Shown in pieces: positions 6,731 to 14,830 of a stretch of DNA of 14,972 nt. Position 1 is the stretch's first letter. The number at the start of each line of letters is the position of its first letter. The notes under the pieces are model-generated. The model was not told the DNA's origin, searched no databases, and was given only the letters and a program-made list of their open reading frames with translations. Where the stretch lies: the NCBI GenBank assembly GCA_042408955.1, contig JBHOQQ010000184.1, positions 1 to 14,972 of the forward strand, in the 5' to 3' direction. Made by a program: the position numbers and the translations under genes. This stretch comes from CALGSZ01 sp042408955 (lineage in GTDB: Bacteria > Chloroflexota > Chloroflexia > Thermomicrobiales > UBA6265).

Positions 6731-6813
6731 ACGAGTTGACGTGCGTCACCGTTCGCATCGTCGTTGCTTGACCGACGCGGGATGATGGGCTTGCCTTCCA
6801 TGAGTCAACTCGT
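6731..6813. repeat. 10-bp inverted repeat in the dnaN-recF gap
   Basis: ACGAGTTGAC (6731-6740) and its exact reverse complement GTCAACTCGT (6804-6813) are 63 nt apart and would close a stem in the RNA 27 nt before the recF ATG. No T-tract follows. It could modulate recF expression or be chance. Confidence 0.4.
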
Positions 6814-6840
6814 CATTTCGATCGTCCTGCTCGTCAGATA

Positions 6841-8052
6841 ATGCATTTACGCTTTTTAGAACTCGAAGAATTCCGCTTGTTTCGGCATCTCCGGCTTGAC
6901 CTACCCCCTTCCGGAATCGCGCTCTTTGGGAGCAACGCCTCCGGAAAGTCGAGCTTGGTCGAGGCGATCGCCTTCCTGGCCACCACCCGCTCCATCCGCG
7001 GCGCACCGGATCGCGAACTGATCAACTGGTCCAGCGGGAGTGAGCTTGGCTTTCCACCGTTTGCCCGCGCGGCCGGCCAAGTCGCTTGGAGCCAGGGTCA
7101 AGCGGAGATCGAGATCGCATTGCAGGCCGATCCAACTGGTGCCACTCCACTACAGAAATCTATCCGCTTGAACGGCCGGCCGGTCCGAGCGATGGATGTC
7201 GTCGGCACGCTCAAGGTCGTGCTGTTCTCTCCTGAAGATGTTGCATTAGTAACCGGGCCGCCGGCCACGCGCCGCCGATATCTCGACGTGATGGTGTCGC
7301 AAATCGACGGCCGATACCTGCGTGCCCTCGCGCGGTACAACCGGATCCTTGAGCAGCGAAATAGCTTGCTCAAATCGCTCAGCCGGGCTGGGATGAATCC
7401 GTTTTCACCCGCAGTCGCCACGCAGCTCGCTTTCTGGGACGACGAGCTTGTCTCGTTTGGCTCGACCCTCATCGCGCGCCGGCTCGTGGCCATTCGCGAG
7501 CTGTCCGCATTTGCACGGGAGAGGTTTGCGCAATTCGCTGGCGATCTCGCGCTCGAAGTGACTTATCAGCCGAGCGTGGCCGAGGAAGTTACCGCGGGTA
7601 CCTCCAATAAGACGTTAGATCACCTCGTGCCGGCGATCGCGCAACGCTTCAGCGAGCAACTCGCCGATCACAGAGCCGACGAGATCCGGCGTGGAATGTC
7701 GCTCCTTGGTCCTCATCGCGATGACGTTCGCTTGACACTAAATGGTCGGGAACTCGCGGCATTTGGCTCGCGCGGTCAGCAACGCCTGGCCGTGGTGGCA
7801 CTCAAGCTTGCGGAAACCGATCTTATGGCAAGTCAATCCGGAGAGCGGCCAGTCGTGCTCCTCGACGATGTGCTGTCGGAGCTGGATGTCCAGCGCCGCC
7901 ACGAGCTTCTGGTTTCCGTCAGCAAGCTCGAAACCCAGGTCGTCTTGACCGCGACCGACCACGATCTTCTGCCGTTGGAGGCGATCGGATTTTTGCCGCG
8001 CTACGAGATTGACGCCGGCCAGGTGCAGATCATCACACCTAAGAATCAGTGA
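6841..8052 (+). CDS. recF: DNA repair and replication protein RecF
   Basis: RecF is an SMC-like ATPase that, with RecO and RecR, loads RecA at gaps. The 403-residue protein starts with MHLRFLELEEFRLF and has Walker A GSNASGKSS (30-38). The coiled-coil arm follows, about 150-280, beginning with the typical RRRYLDVMVSQID (144-156). Near the C-terminus are the LLGPHRDD motif (288-295), the ABC-type signature GSRGQQRLAVVALKLAE (309-325) and Walker B PVVLLDDVLSELD (337-349). No good ribosome site precedes the ATG. The gene is probably read from the dnaN transcript. The 129-bp gap contains a 10-bp inverted repeat described separately. Confidence 0.97.
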   Translation: MHLRFLELEEFRLFRHLRLDLPPSGIALFGSNASGKSSLVEAIAFLATTRSIRGAPDRELINWSSGSELGFPPFARAAGQVAWSQGQAEIEIALQADPTGATPLQKSIRLNGRPVRAMDVVGTLKVVLFSPEDVALVTGPPATRRRYLDVMVSQIDGRYLRALARYNRILEQRNSLLKSLSRAGMNPFSPAVATQLAFWDDELVSFGSTLIARRLVAIRELSAFARERFAQFAGDLALEVTYQPSVAEEVTAGTSNKTLDHLVPAIAQRFSEQLADHRADEIRRGMSLLGPHRDDVRLTLNGRELAAFGSRGQQRLAVVALKLAETDLMASQSGERPVVLLDDVLSELDVQRRHELLVSVSKLETQVVLTATDHDLLPLEAIGFLPRYEIDAGQVQIITPKNQ

Positions 8053-8164
8053 GCGCAAGCAAACAGCCGGAGGCTCCGCAGCTTGAAGCTGGCAGCGCTT
8101 CGCCTCCCTTCGCATGTGTCTCCTGATTTCCAGCAATGCGAGCCGCTAATCGGGTTCCTGGCAC

Positions 8165-8398
8165 TTACGTTAGGTGGGAAGGTCCGAGGCGTCTCCGGGC
8201 CACGATCATCCCTGTCGCCTCGTCAACGAGCACCACCACCCCAAAGGTTCCCATCGCCTCAAGGCGTAGGCGCGACACATACGGTGCCAGGCTGTGATGA
8301 TGCGCGGCAAGCCCCTCGGCCCAGCCAAAGATTCGCGATCGCCCCTCGGATTGAAATTCAATGCGAAAGCGCCTGGGTGCTCCAACGATGTTTGGCAT
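8165..8398 (-). CDS. Small hypothetical protein, convergent with recF
   Basis: This is a 77-residue protein with codon use like its neighbours, GC-rich at third positions. It begins MPNIVGAPRRFRIEFQSEG, continues with GWAEGLAAHHHSLAPYVSRL, and ends in a hydrophobic strand GTFGVVVLVDEATGMIVARR. It is a compact alpha/beta candidate with no signal peptide or known motif, and I do not recognise the family. The ATG at 8398 has only a weak GGGG upstream. Directly repeated sites at 8502-8539 lie upstream and could control it. An overlapping frame on the other strand has poor composition and was not accepted. Confidence 0.5.
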   Translation of the reverse strand: MPNIVGAPRRFRIEFQSEGRSRIFGWAEGLAAHHHSLAPYVSRLRLEAMGTFGVVVLVDEATGMIVARRRLGPSHLT

Positions 8399-8484
8399 AG
8401 GTTGCCCCGCAGTCGCTGCGCCTCGAATTCACTACTCCCCAATCGTCCTAGCCCGATCGGTCTGTATCAGCGCAGCCTAGCGCG

Positions 8485-8501
8485 ACCGAGACTGCCTCGG
8501 T
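8485..8501. other. Small stem-loop between the Fn3 remnant and the 77-residue gene
   Basis: ACCGAG (8485-8490) and CTCGGT (8496-8501) pair around a 5-nt loop. There is no T-tract. It may end transcripts of the Fn3 gene or be incidental. Confidence 0.25.
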
Positions 8502-8539
8502 GGTTCGAATGGATAGCCAAAGGGGTACGAATGGATAGC
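8502..8539. repeat. Tandem 16-bp direct repeats, 22 bp apart: candidate operator
   Basis: GGTTCGAATGGATAGC (8502-8517) recurs as GGTACGAATGGATAGC (8524-8539) with a single mismatch. The period of 22 bp is two helical turns, so a protein would bind both copies on the same face. They lie about 100 bp upstream of the 77-residue gene. Confidence 0.55.
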
Positions 8540-8614
8540 AATTCACTAAGGGAAGCGCGGCGCACTACCGCTCTGGGCGCATCCGTCAAACTCGTATAAA
8601 GCGACGGCGCAGCA

Positions 8615-9066
8615 CTATTCCGTGACAAAAAAGCCAGAGGTAATGGTCTGATTGCCACTCTCTTCGAGTGCCAAGACTTCAAGCTCGTAAAGGGTGTGCG
8701 GGTCAAGAAACTCAGGGGATACGGAAAGCGTGTTGTGATCCGCGGGAAGATGCACATCGAATGCTGGCTGGGAGAAACCGTTTGGGTCCTCCCTCTCTAG
8801 GTGGGTGACCGTCACTTCGTAGCCCCTGACCTTTACCGGATCACCTTGCACGGTTCGTGTTACTTCCTCCCAGGCGATCTGAAGATGTTCGGCCAGCACC
8901 GCCGCTTCGTCAGCATGTTCTTCATCGCGAGCCAGCGGTGGAGAGATGATCCGTGGAGCATCTGGAATGTGGTAGCGGCGATCGTGCTGGCCCCGACGAC
9001 GGCCCCCACGAGCGTGACGAGCGTCCAGCCGGCCAGCAGCATCCTCCAACACCCTTTCCTCCGCAT
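8615..9066 (-). pseudogene. Secreted fibronectin-type-III-like protein, split by a one-base frameshift
   Basis: The gene starts at ATG 9066 with a strong ribosome site (GGAGG, 5 nt away). The first frame encodes a signal-type N-terminus: MRRKGCW, then a hydrophobic run LLAGWTLVTLVGAVVGA. That frame soon loses sense and ends at about 8860. A second frame, offset by -1, takes over with IPDAPRIISPPLARD and continues through an Fn3-like beta domain (QIAWEEVT, VKVRGYEVTV, LDPHTLYELEVLALEE) to a TAG at 8615. The 452-bp span is one base short of a multiple of three, fitting a single missing base, probably between about 8965 and 9005. Repaired, the protein would have about 150 residues. It may be a pseudogene, a sequence error or a frameshifted product. 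Confidence 0.7.
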
Positions 9067-9213
9067 GGCTTCCTCCTCGCTGATCTGGTGATACACAGAT
9101 CTCGCCGGCCGCGTTCTATTCTTCTAATGGGGAAACATGAATTCGCCGTTAACTGAGCGCGTGAAGCGCCATCATCGCGTCCTTTGGCCCGCTGCAAATG
9201 CACGCCTGCGTCG

Positions 9214-9232
9214 GCTAGGCTACCCGCCTAGC
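9214..9232. terminator. Small hairpin after the permease gene
   Basis: GCTAGGC (9214-9220) and GCCTAGC (9226-9232) pair perfectly around a 5-nt loop, 80 bp beyond the permease stop on the minus strand. There is no T-tract, so terminator function is uncertain. Confidence 0.35.
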
Positions 9233-9312
9233 AGTCTTGGCACATGGCGCGATGCTCGGTCTGAGGTGTCGCCAGCACAGTTGGTACGACTACGAGGGAT
9301 CGTCCCCCAGCG

Positions 9313-12300
9313 TCATTCATCGCGTAGGAGCTCGGTTACCCGCAGCCGGTTCACAAGCGATGAGGCGGCTACGGACGTCACGACCATCGCCGCTAAGACA
9401 GAGCCCACGACTCTTAGCAACGAACCTAACGGCACGGAATATGGCGGATCAAGGAGGAACAGGGGGCGAAGCACGTTGATGAAATAGAAGGCCATGACCA
9501 GCCCACCGATGATCCCGACGCAGCAACCAGCAACGGCCGCAGTCCCTGCCTCTGCTCCAATGAGCGTCCGTATCGCCCTTGGCTGCATACCTTGGGCTCG
9601 CAGCGTGACGGACTCCCGGCGCCGCTGGAGCAGGAGACCGAACACGAAAATCGCGATCGTCACCGTGCCCATCGCCAAAGAATAGGTAGAGTCGAGCGTG
9701 AGCAGCCCGTTGATGTTAAGCGCCGCCAGGCTAGACTGATCTTTCGCCAGCGCTGTCAGTCGCGTATCGATCTGCAACCCGCCATCTGCTCCTGGCCCGT
9801 TGCGAAGCGCCGTTGCCACTCGCGCAAGCGAGGAGTCTGAATGATCGGTCGTTTGTGCTAGGAAGAACGCTGGCGTTGTCGAAGCGACCTTTGCCTCATG
9901 CGGTTCCAGATTCATCACCGCGTGCACGCCATCAGGAAAGCCTGAGAGGCGATCGAACAATCCAATCAGGTACATTTCGACCTCGACCTGCTCCGAGGTC
10001 GCTCTCGCGAGCAAGACCCAGAGGGTATCGCCCACCTTCAGCTTGAGAAAATCGGCCATGTCCTTATTGAGCAAGATCGCATCAGGTTGCGCGTCCAGGA
10101 GACCGAGGCTTCCGGACGCAGATCCGGTCAAGAAATCCGCGTCGTTGGCGGGCGCGATCCGTGCGTAGGCAATGGGGTCGAGCGCCGCGAGATTAGCGAC
10201 CTCCGTCGTGCGGTGAGAGCGGAGCACGACATTGTGCACCCCGTAGACGATCGGCACAACGCCATCAATACCATCAATCGCGAACTCGGTTGCGTCGGTC
10301 GAGCGATAGATGCGCTCATTCGCCGGGCTTGGGACAATCTTGAGATCGGAACCTACCGTATAGCGAGAGTCGGCGCTCTTGGCATCGTCATAGGAGGCAG
10401 TGAAGATCGCCAGGCTCGTACCCAGCGCGACGATCAACCCAAGGATGATGGTGACATCTGCCAGAGCCCACGGTCGCCGCTTGAGGCTTCTTCGATAAAG
10501 GAGGAGTATGGGACGCTCAAGATCGGTAGACCGCGCCGTCCGCCGCCAGACCAATAACTACGCAAGGAGGCGCCCCCCAAAGAGACTTCCCGCGGCCCAG
10601 GCGCCGACCGGCAAGAGGAGCAAGCCAAGTGAAAGCCGCACCGCGCGCCCCTCGTAGACGGAGCCTGCCGTCCCCTCGAACCCTGATTTACTGAAGACGA
10701 TCGCTGTCGCGACCAGGATTGCCAAGAGACCGAGTTGGTCAAGGCGATATCGTCGCCACGCGGGAGGGTGCGTCCAAAGCCGTCCCCGCTCTTCGTTGAT
10801 GTCGCGGTCAATCATCCGGCGCCCTGCAATGTAGAGGGCGGCGCTCGTGGCAAGGAGGCCCAAGATCGTCCCAAGCACCGCCGACGCAATGAGATCCCTC
10901 GTCGTCGCCCGGGTGAGCGTGTGATGCCCAAGCACCGCGGCGGCCGTGACATAGCCGGTCGGGATTCCTGCCGCCGCTCCGACCGCCGTTATTAGGCTGA
11001 CGCGCATAGTCAGCATCGATAGGAGGTGTCGCCGGCTCGCCCCGCGGATGCGCAGAGTCGCCTGCTCCCGGCGCTGAGCACCAGCCAGCACGACGCCAGC
11101 GTAGGCCGCGAGCATGGCCGCGAGGAGACCGCCAGGGATACCCAGGAAGACGAACATCCGCTTTGCGACCTCGGCGTCGTCACGGGCCACGGCGAGTTTG
11201 TTCGAAATGTTATCCAGCAGGAAATACTGATCCAAGATCGAGTTTTGGGCTTGCCTCGAGGCCCAGCGGTGCGTATTGGAGTCCCGTGCGAGCACGGAGT
11301 CCTGCTCCTCGGCCACGCGAAGAATTTCCTCGGCGATCCGTTGCGTTTGACCGAGCGCGACACGTGGAACGGCATCGAGAAGTTCTTCGTCCACCCCAAC
11401 ATCGACCTCACGCACCAATGGGCTCCTTACCCGTGCGCCTCGGCCGGTGGCAGCGCGCCGGAAGGCAGGCACGACCACCTCATCGAAGGTTGCCGGATCG
11501 ACAACGAGTGTGTAGGGCACGTAGATGAATGCCTCCAGATCTGCTCCTTGCCGGCTTGAGAAGAGCGACCGCGCCCGAGAGAGATCGACGATGCCGCTGA
11601 CTCTCGTCTGCAATTCCGATCCGTCGGGCAATGTGAGTGCAACGGCATCGCCGATGCCGACGGAGAGCGAATCCGCCGCCTCGGCGCTGATCATCGCCTC
11701 ACCCGCCACCTGCGACCCCTCGACAATCTTGATGGTGGGATCGTGCTGTGGATAGGTTGCATCGAACCCGAAGGCGCGGACTAACCCATCCACAGCCGCC
11801 GCGGCCTTGAGTGCGCCAGGCGGCAGGTCGCCGAACGAGAGTTGCTCAGCGAAGGAGACACCCTTGAGGCTCTCGATATCCGTTGCTAGCTCACCTAGGC
11901 GCTTTGGCGCGGGGCGTTCGCCCGACCGGAATAACAGCTTCGCGTGTCGAGAACGTCGACACAACGTCGCGCTCGGAGATTGCGCGCCTTGCGGATGCCG
12001 TCACCTGGTACTCCATGACCACGGTGGCACCAGGCTTAACCGTGCCGATGTTGACGCCGACCTTTGCCGGTCCGCGGGCAAACGGGTTCTCCGCCCCAGC
12101 CATGGCCATGCCGTCTATCATTGCTGAATCGGCAACGTAAACGAGATCGGCAGCCGGAACGGAGCGCACGATGACTTCATTCGCCGGTGTAGCCCCATCG
12201 TTTTCGAACGAGAGACGTACGTGGATGACGTCTCCTGGTTGCACCGGCCCGCTGGGCTCAACTGCTAATCCAAACCGCACGTCGCCTGCCAGCGGATCGT

Positions 12301-12532
12301 TCGACACGAGTTGCATATCGATCGCCAGCGGCGCGACCGCTCGCTGCGTCATCGACGCCGACAGACCGTCAATGAAGAACAAAATGGCGCAGGAGAATCC
12401 AACGCCCAGCATCCCCCCGACCGCGGTCGAAAGTGTCCGGCGCGGGTTGCGAACGAGATCCGCCCAGACGTACCGCACAAACAACGTTCGGGACGCTGGA
12501 ACTGGGTTCTCCCAAGCGTATCTAGTAGACAT
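9313..12532 (-). pseudogene. Large FtsX/MacB-type ABC permease, broken by a frameshift and an in-frame TAG
   Basis: Three open segments form one gene of about 1072 codons. Segment 1 (from ATG 12532, with AGGA upstream) has a membrane segment (VGGMLGVGFSCAILFF) and then a DUF11-like extracytoplasmic domain (about 60-190: VQPGDVIHVRLSFENDGATP, VKPGATVVMEYQVTA). A one-base shift at about 11911-11935 moves the frame from REAVIPV to ERPAPKRLGELATDIESL. Segment 2 carries the rest of the first periplasmic region, the first FtsX domain (three membrane segments, RREQATLRIRGASRRHLLSML) and two central segments, then meets TAG at 10560-10558. The same frame resumes at once with LLVWRRTARST and encodes the second FtsX domain with four membrane segments (RRRESVTLRAQGMQPRAIRTL). 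The 3220-bp span is one base over a multiple of three, fitting one inserted base. Its partner ATPase is almost wholly deleted. Confidence 0.85.
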
Positions 12533-12593
12533 GGGAATGTTCCTGATCGGCGACAATCGAGCCTTCGCGGAGCGTCACCACACGGTCATCGCT
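12522..12593 (-). pseudogene. 3' remnant of an ABC transporter ATPase (LolD/MacB type)
   Basis: Only the last ~24 residues remain: SDDRVVTLREGSIVADQEHSHVY and a TAG at 12524-12522. The pattern S-D-D-R-V-V-T-L-R-E-G is the well-known C-terminal end of LolD/MacB-like ATPases, just after the H-loop. It is in a different frame from the kinase that precedes it, and its stop overlaps the permease start, the normal ATPase-permease arrangement. Everything upstream, including Walker A, signature and Walker B, is missing. No such sequence occurs elsewhere in the window. Confidence 0.8.
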
Positions 12594-13886
12594 TTGCAAA
12601 GTGCAAGCCCAAGTCCAGTGCCGCCATTTGCCCGTGCCCGTCCGGCATCAACGCGGTAGAAGCGATCGAAAACGCGCGTGTGATGCTCCGGCGCGATACC
12701 CTCCCCCGTGTCACTCACCCAGATCTGGACCTACTCTTTCGATTGCGCACAACCAACTGCGATGGTTCCACCGGCAGGCGTGTGGGCCAGAGCATTGTCC
12801 AAGCGGTTCACAAGCACCTGGATGAGCAGCCCCTCATCAGCGACAACCCTGACACTCGATGCCTCATCAACGAGCCTGATGCCAGCCTCTTCCGCCAGTG
12901 GCGCGTATTGCTCAAGGCAAAGCGAGATCATCTCGGCCACGTCGAGCGGCGCGGAATCGAGCAGCAAGCGCCCGGCATCCGCCCGCGCCAGCGTCAGGAG
13001 CGTCGCGACCAGTGCTGTCAGTCGCTCCAGATCACGATCGAGCCCCATAAGAGCTTCCCGGTATTCCTCAGGGGAACGCGGGCGGGCAAGCGCCAGGTCG
13101 ACCTGGCTGCGCATCAAGCTCAGGGGCGTGCGCAACTCATGCGCCGCGTCGCCGGTGAAACCGGCGCTGGCGCTCGAAGGCATCTTCGATGCGAGCCAGC
13201 ATCGTGTCGAACGTACGTGCGAGGCGGCCAAGCTCGTCGTCTGGCAGCGACAAATTGAGGCGCGCGGTGAGATCATGCGCGTCAACCCTCTCCGCAAGGC
13301 CGGTGATCACCGCAACTGGCGCCAGCGCCCGGCCCGCCAAGATGTAACCTCCCCCAGCCGCGACGGCCAAGACCAGGGGCATCAACACGCCGAGGAGAAG
13401 AGGTAGGGTATGCAGGACATCCTCAACGTCTTCACGTGAGCGCCCCACTTGGAGTATGGCAACAATTGCATCACCAGACTGCACCGGGAGAGTGACCATG
13501 CGAAACACCGATTCGGCGCTTGCCACGCTTGTCGTTTGCGAGTGCCCGGCAAGCGCGTTGCGCACAAGCACTGGGTCATTCGGCACGTCTTCCACGGTCT
13601 CACTGGTATCAACCAGGGTCGAACCATCCGGTCCGAACAAGCGCACGACGCGTTCGTCATTGGCAAAGCTGGCAAGTGCCTCCGGATCCAGGGAAATCGA
13701 ATCGGAACCAAAACGCACGGCCGTGCGAGCAACTGCAACATCGCTCTGAAGCTGCTGCTTGAAGCCGTCGTTTAGGACGTAGCGCAGCCCCACGTAGGTT
13801 CCGAGTGCGAATACTCCCAGCGCCACGGCCAAAAAAGCTCCATACCAGAGCGTGAGACGCCAGCGAATTGGCAAGCGGGCTGTCAT
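12575..13886 (-). pseudogene. Sensor histidine kinase, broken by an insertion, an in-frame TAG and a 3' deletion
   Basis: The kinase begins at ATG 13886, overlapping the regulator stop by 4 bp. It has a first membrane segment at about 11-34, an extracytoplasmic sensor region to about 155, a second membrane segment at about 160-185 and a HAMP domain to about 238. At RQRRF the frame ends 6 codons later. The true continuation, TGDAAHELRTPLS with the phospho-accepting His, is one base off, explained exactly by one extra T in the TTT run (plus-strand AAA, 13158-13160). The N-box NRLDNALAHTPAGG follows, then TAG at 12733-12731. The same frame resumes with VQIWVSDTGEGIAPEH (G1), VFDRFYRVD (F box) and GGTGLGLALCKA (G2) before running into ATPase sequence. 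About 30 C-terminal residues are lost. Confidence 0.88.
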
Positions 13887-14557
13887 GCCTGGTCAGAAAT
13901 GCGGTAGCCAGCGCCCCGCACCGTCTGAATGAGGCGGCCTGGGAAAGGATCGTTCAGCTTCCGGCGCAGCGAACGGATGTGCACATCAATCACGTTGGTA
14001 ACCACCGGGAATCCGTAATCCCAGATGCGATCCGCTATCATCGCGCGGGTCATAACTCGGTCTGGGTTTCGCATCAAGAATTCCAAAATGCGGAATTCCT
14101 TGTTCGACAACGTGATTTCGGTGCCTCCCCGCCAGACGCGGCGGGCAGCAGGATCAAGGAGCAGATCGCCAACGGAGAGTATCGCATCAGTGGCCTGCGT
14201 CGGACGGCGAGCCAATGCGCGCAAGCGGGCAGCAAGCTCAGCGAATGCGAACGGCTTGACGAGATAATCATCTGCTGCTGCGTCGAGTCCGGCCACACGG
14301 TCTGGCACCGCGTCTTTCGCCGTGAGCATCAGGATCGGCGTTGCGATTCGCCGCCAACTTCGCCAGCGCCACACCCTCAAGCCATCGATTCCAGGGAGCA
14401 TGATGTCAAGAACGATCGCATCGAACTCGGTAAGCTCAACCCAATCAAGCGCCTCTTCACCGCTTGAGGCAACATCGACCGCGTGACCTTCCTCCGCAAG
14501 GCCGCGCCAGAGCAGATCAGCAAGCCGCCGTTCATCTTCCACAACGAGGATGCGCAT
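13883..14557 (-). CDS. OmpR/PhoB-family response regulator
   Basis: This 224-residue protein has a receiver domain with the acidic pair E7-D8, phospho-accepting Asp51 in VLDIMLPG, Thr79 in LMLTA and Lys101 in DDYLVKPF. A winged-helix DNA-binding domain follows, from about 128 to the end (LSNKEFRILEFLMRNPDRVMTR, NVIDVHIRSLRRKL, IQTVRGAGYRI). It should bind DNA and control genes after phosphorylation by the kinase it overlaps. Residues 61-71 (RVWRWRSWRRI) have three Trp in what should be helix alpha-3, unusual for the family; the neighbouring frame gives a more normal helix. It is the only member of the locus still open throughout. With its kinase broken it would be an orphan unless cross-phosphorylated. 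Confidence 0.93.
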   Translation of the reverse strand: MRILVVEDERRLADLLWRGLAEEGHAVDVASSGEEALDWVELTEFDAIVLDIMLPGIDGLRVWRWRSWRRIATPILMLTAKDAVPDRVAGLDAAADDYLVKPFAFAELAARLRALARRPTQATDAILSVGDLLLDPAARRVWRGGTEITLSNKEFRILEFLMRNPDRVMTRAMIADRIWDYGFPVVTNVIDVHIRSLRRKLNDPFPGRLIQTVRGAGYRISDQA

Positions 14558-14660
14558 GTTGCCCTATGTCCTGGTGCCGTCGTCGCTACCTGTTGCCATC
14601 ACCTTAAATGCACCGGATTAAACCGGCATGAAGGGGCGCCTCCTTTCATTTCGGACCGCG

Positions 14661-14680
14661 GCTCGGTGCTCTTACCGAGC
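14661..14680. other. Stem-loop between the regulator and the metallophosphatase fragment
   Basis: GCTCGGT (14661-14667) and ACCGAGC (14674-14680) pair perfectly around a 6-nt loop. It follows the phosphatase fragment stop on the minus strand by about 22 nt, where a terminator would be expected, but has no T-tract. Confidence 0.35.
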
Positions 14681-14701
14681 GTCGGGTCACGGACCGAATA
14701 G

Positions 14702-14830
14702 TTAGTGACAGCGGTCACTCCCTGCGTCGGTGAACGTCTCGCCCTCGACGGGTATGAACTCCCAGTCATATCCCCCGTCGCTTAGTGTCAGTTTCAACAC
14801 GCCGAAGGTGCCGCTCTGACGCACCTCGCT
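14702..14830 (-). pseudogene. C-terminal piece of a metallophosphatase (calcineurin-like), detached
   Basis: The minus strand encodes SEVRQSGTFGVLKLTLSDGG, YDWEFIPVEGETFTDAG and SDRCH, then TAA at 14704-14702. This is the typical C-terminal end of secreted alkaline/purple-acid-type metallophosphatases, including the TFTD...CH ending. Resemblance to the family stops abruptly at about 14830. The frame stays open a little further right but gives an Arg/His-rich nonsense sequence. The part that should precede it, ending in GTGGRSHY, is found on the opposite strand immediately to the right. Confidence 0.75.

Noticed and set aside
8500..8515. tRNA-like GGTTCGAAT motif
   Set aside because: No T-stem partner, anticodon arm or acceptor can be drawn around it; it is part of the direct repeat.
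12731..13297. A separate gene for the kinase C-terminal half starting near 13297
   Set aside because: Its first ~45 residues are a shadow of the kinase HAMP region. The real homology begins at the frameshift, so it is part of the broken kinase.
9313..13886. Genome-wide recoding of TAG as a sense codon
   Set aside because: dnaN, queA, the Trm112-like gene, the cyclophilin and both SOS operon genes end at TAG, and the genes with internal TAG also carry frameshifts.
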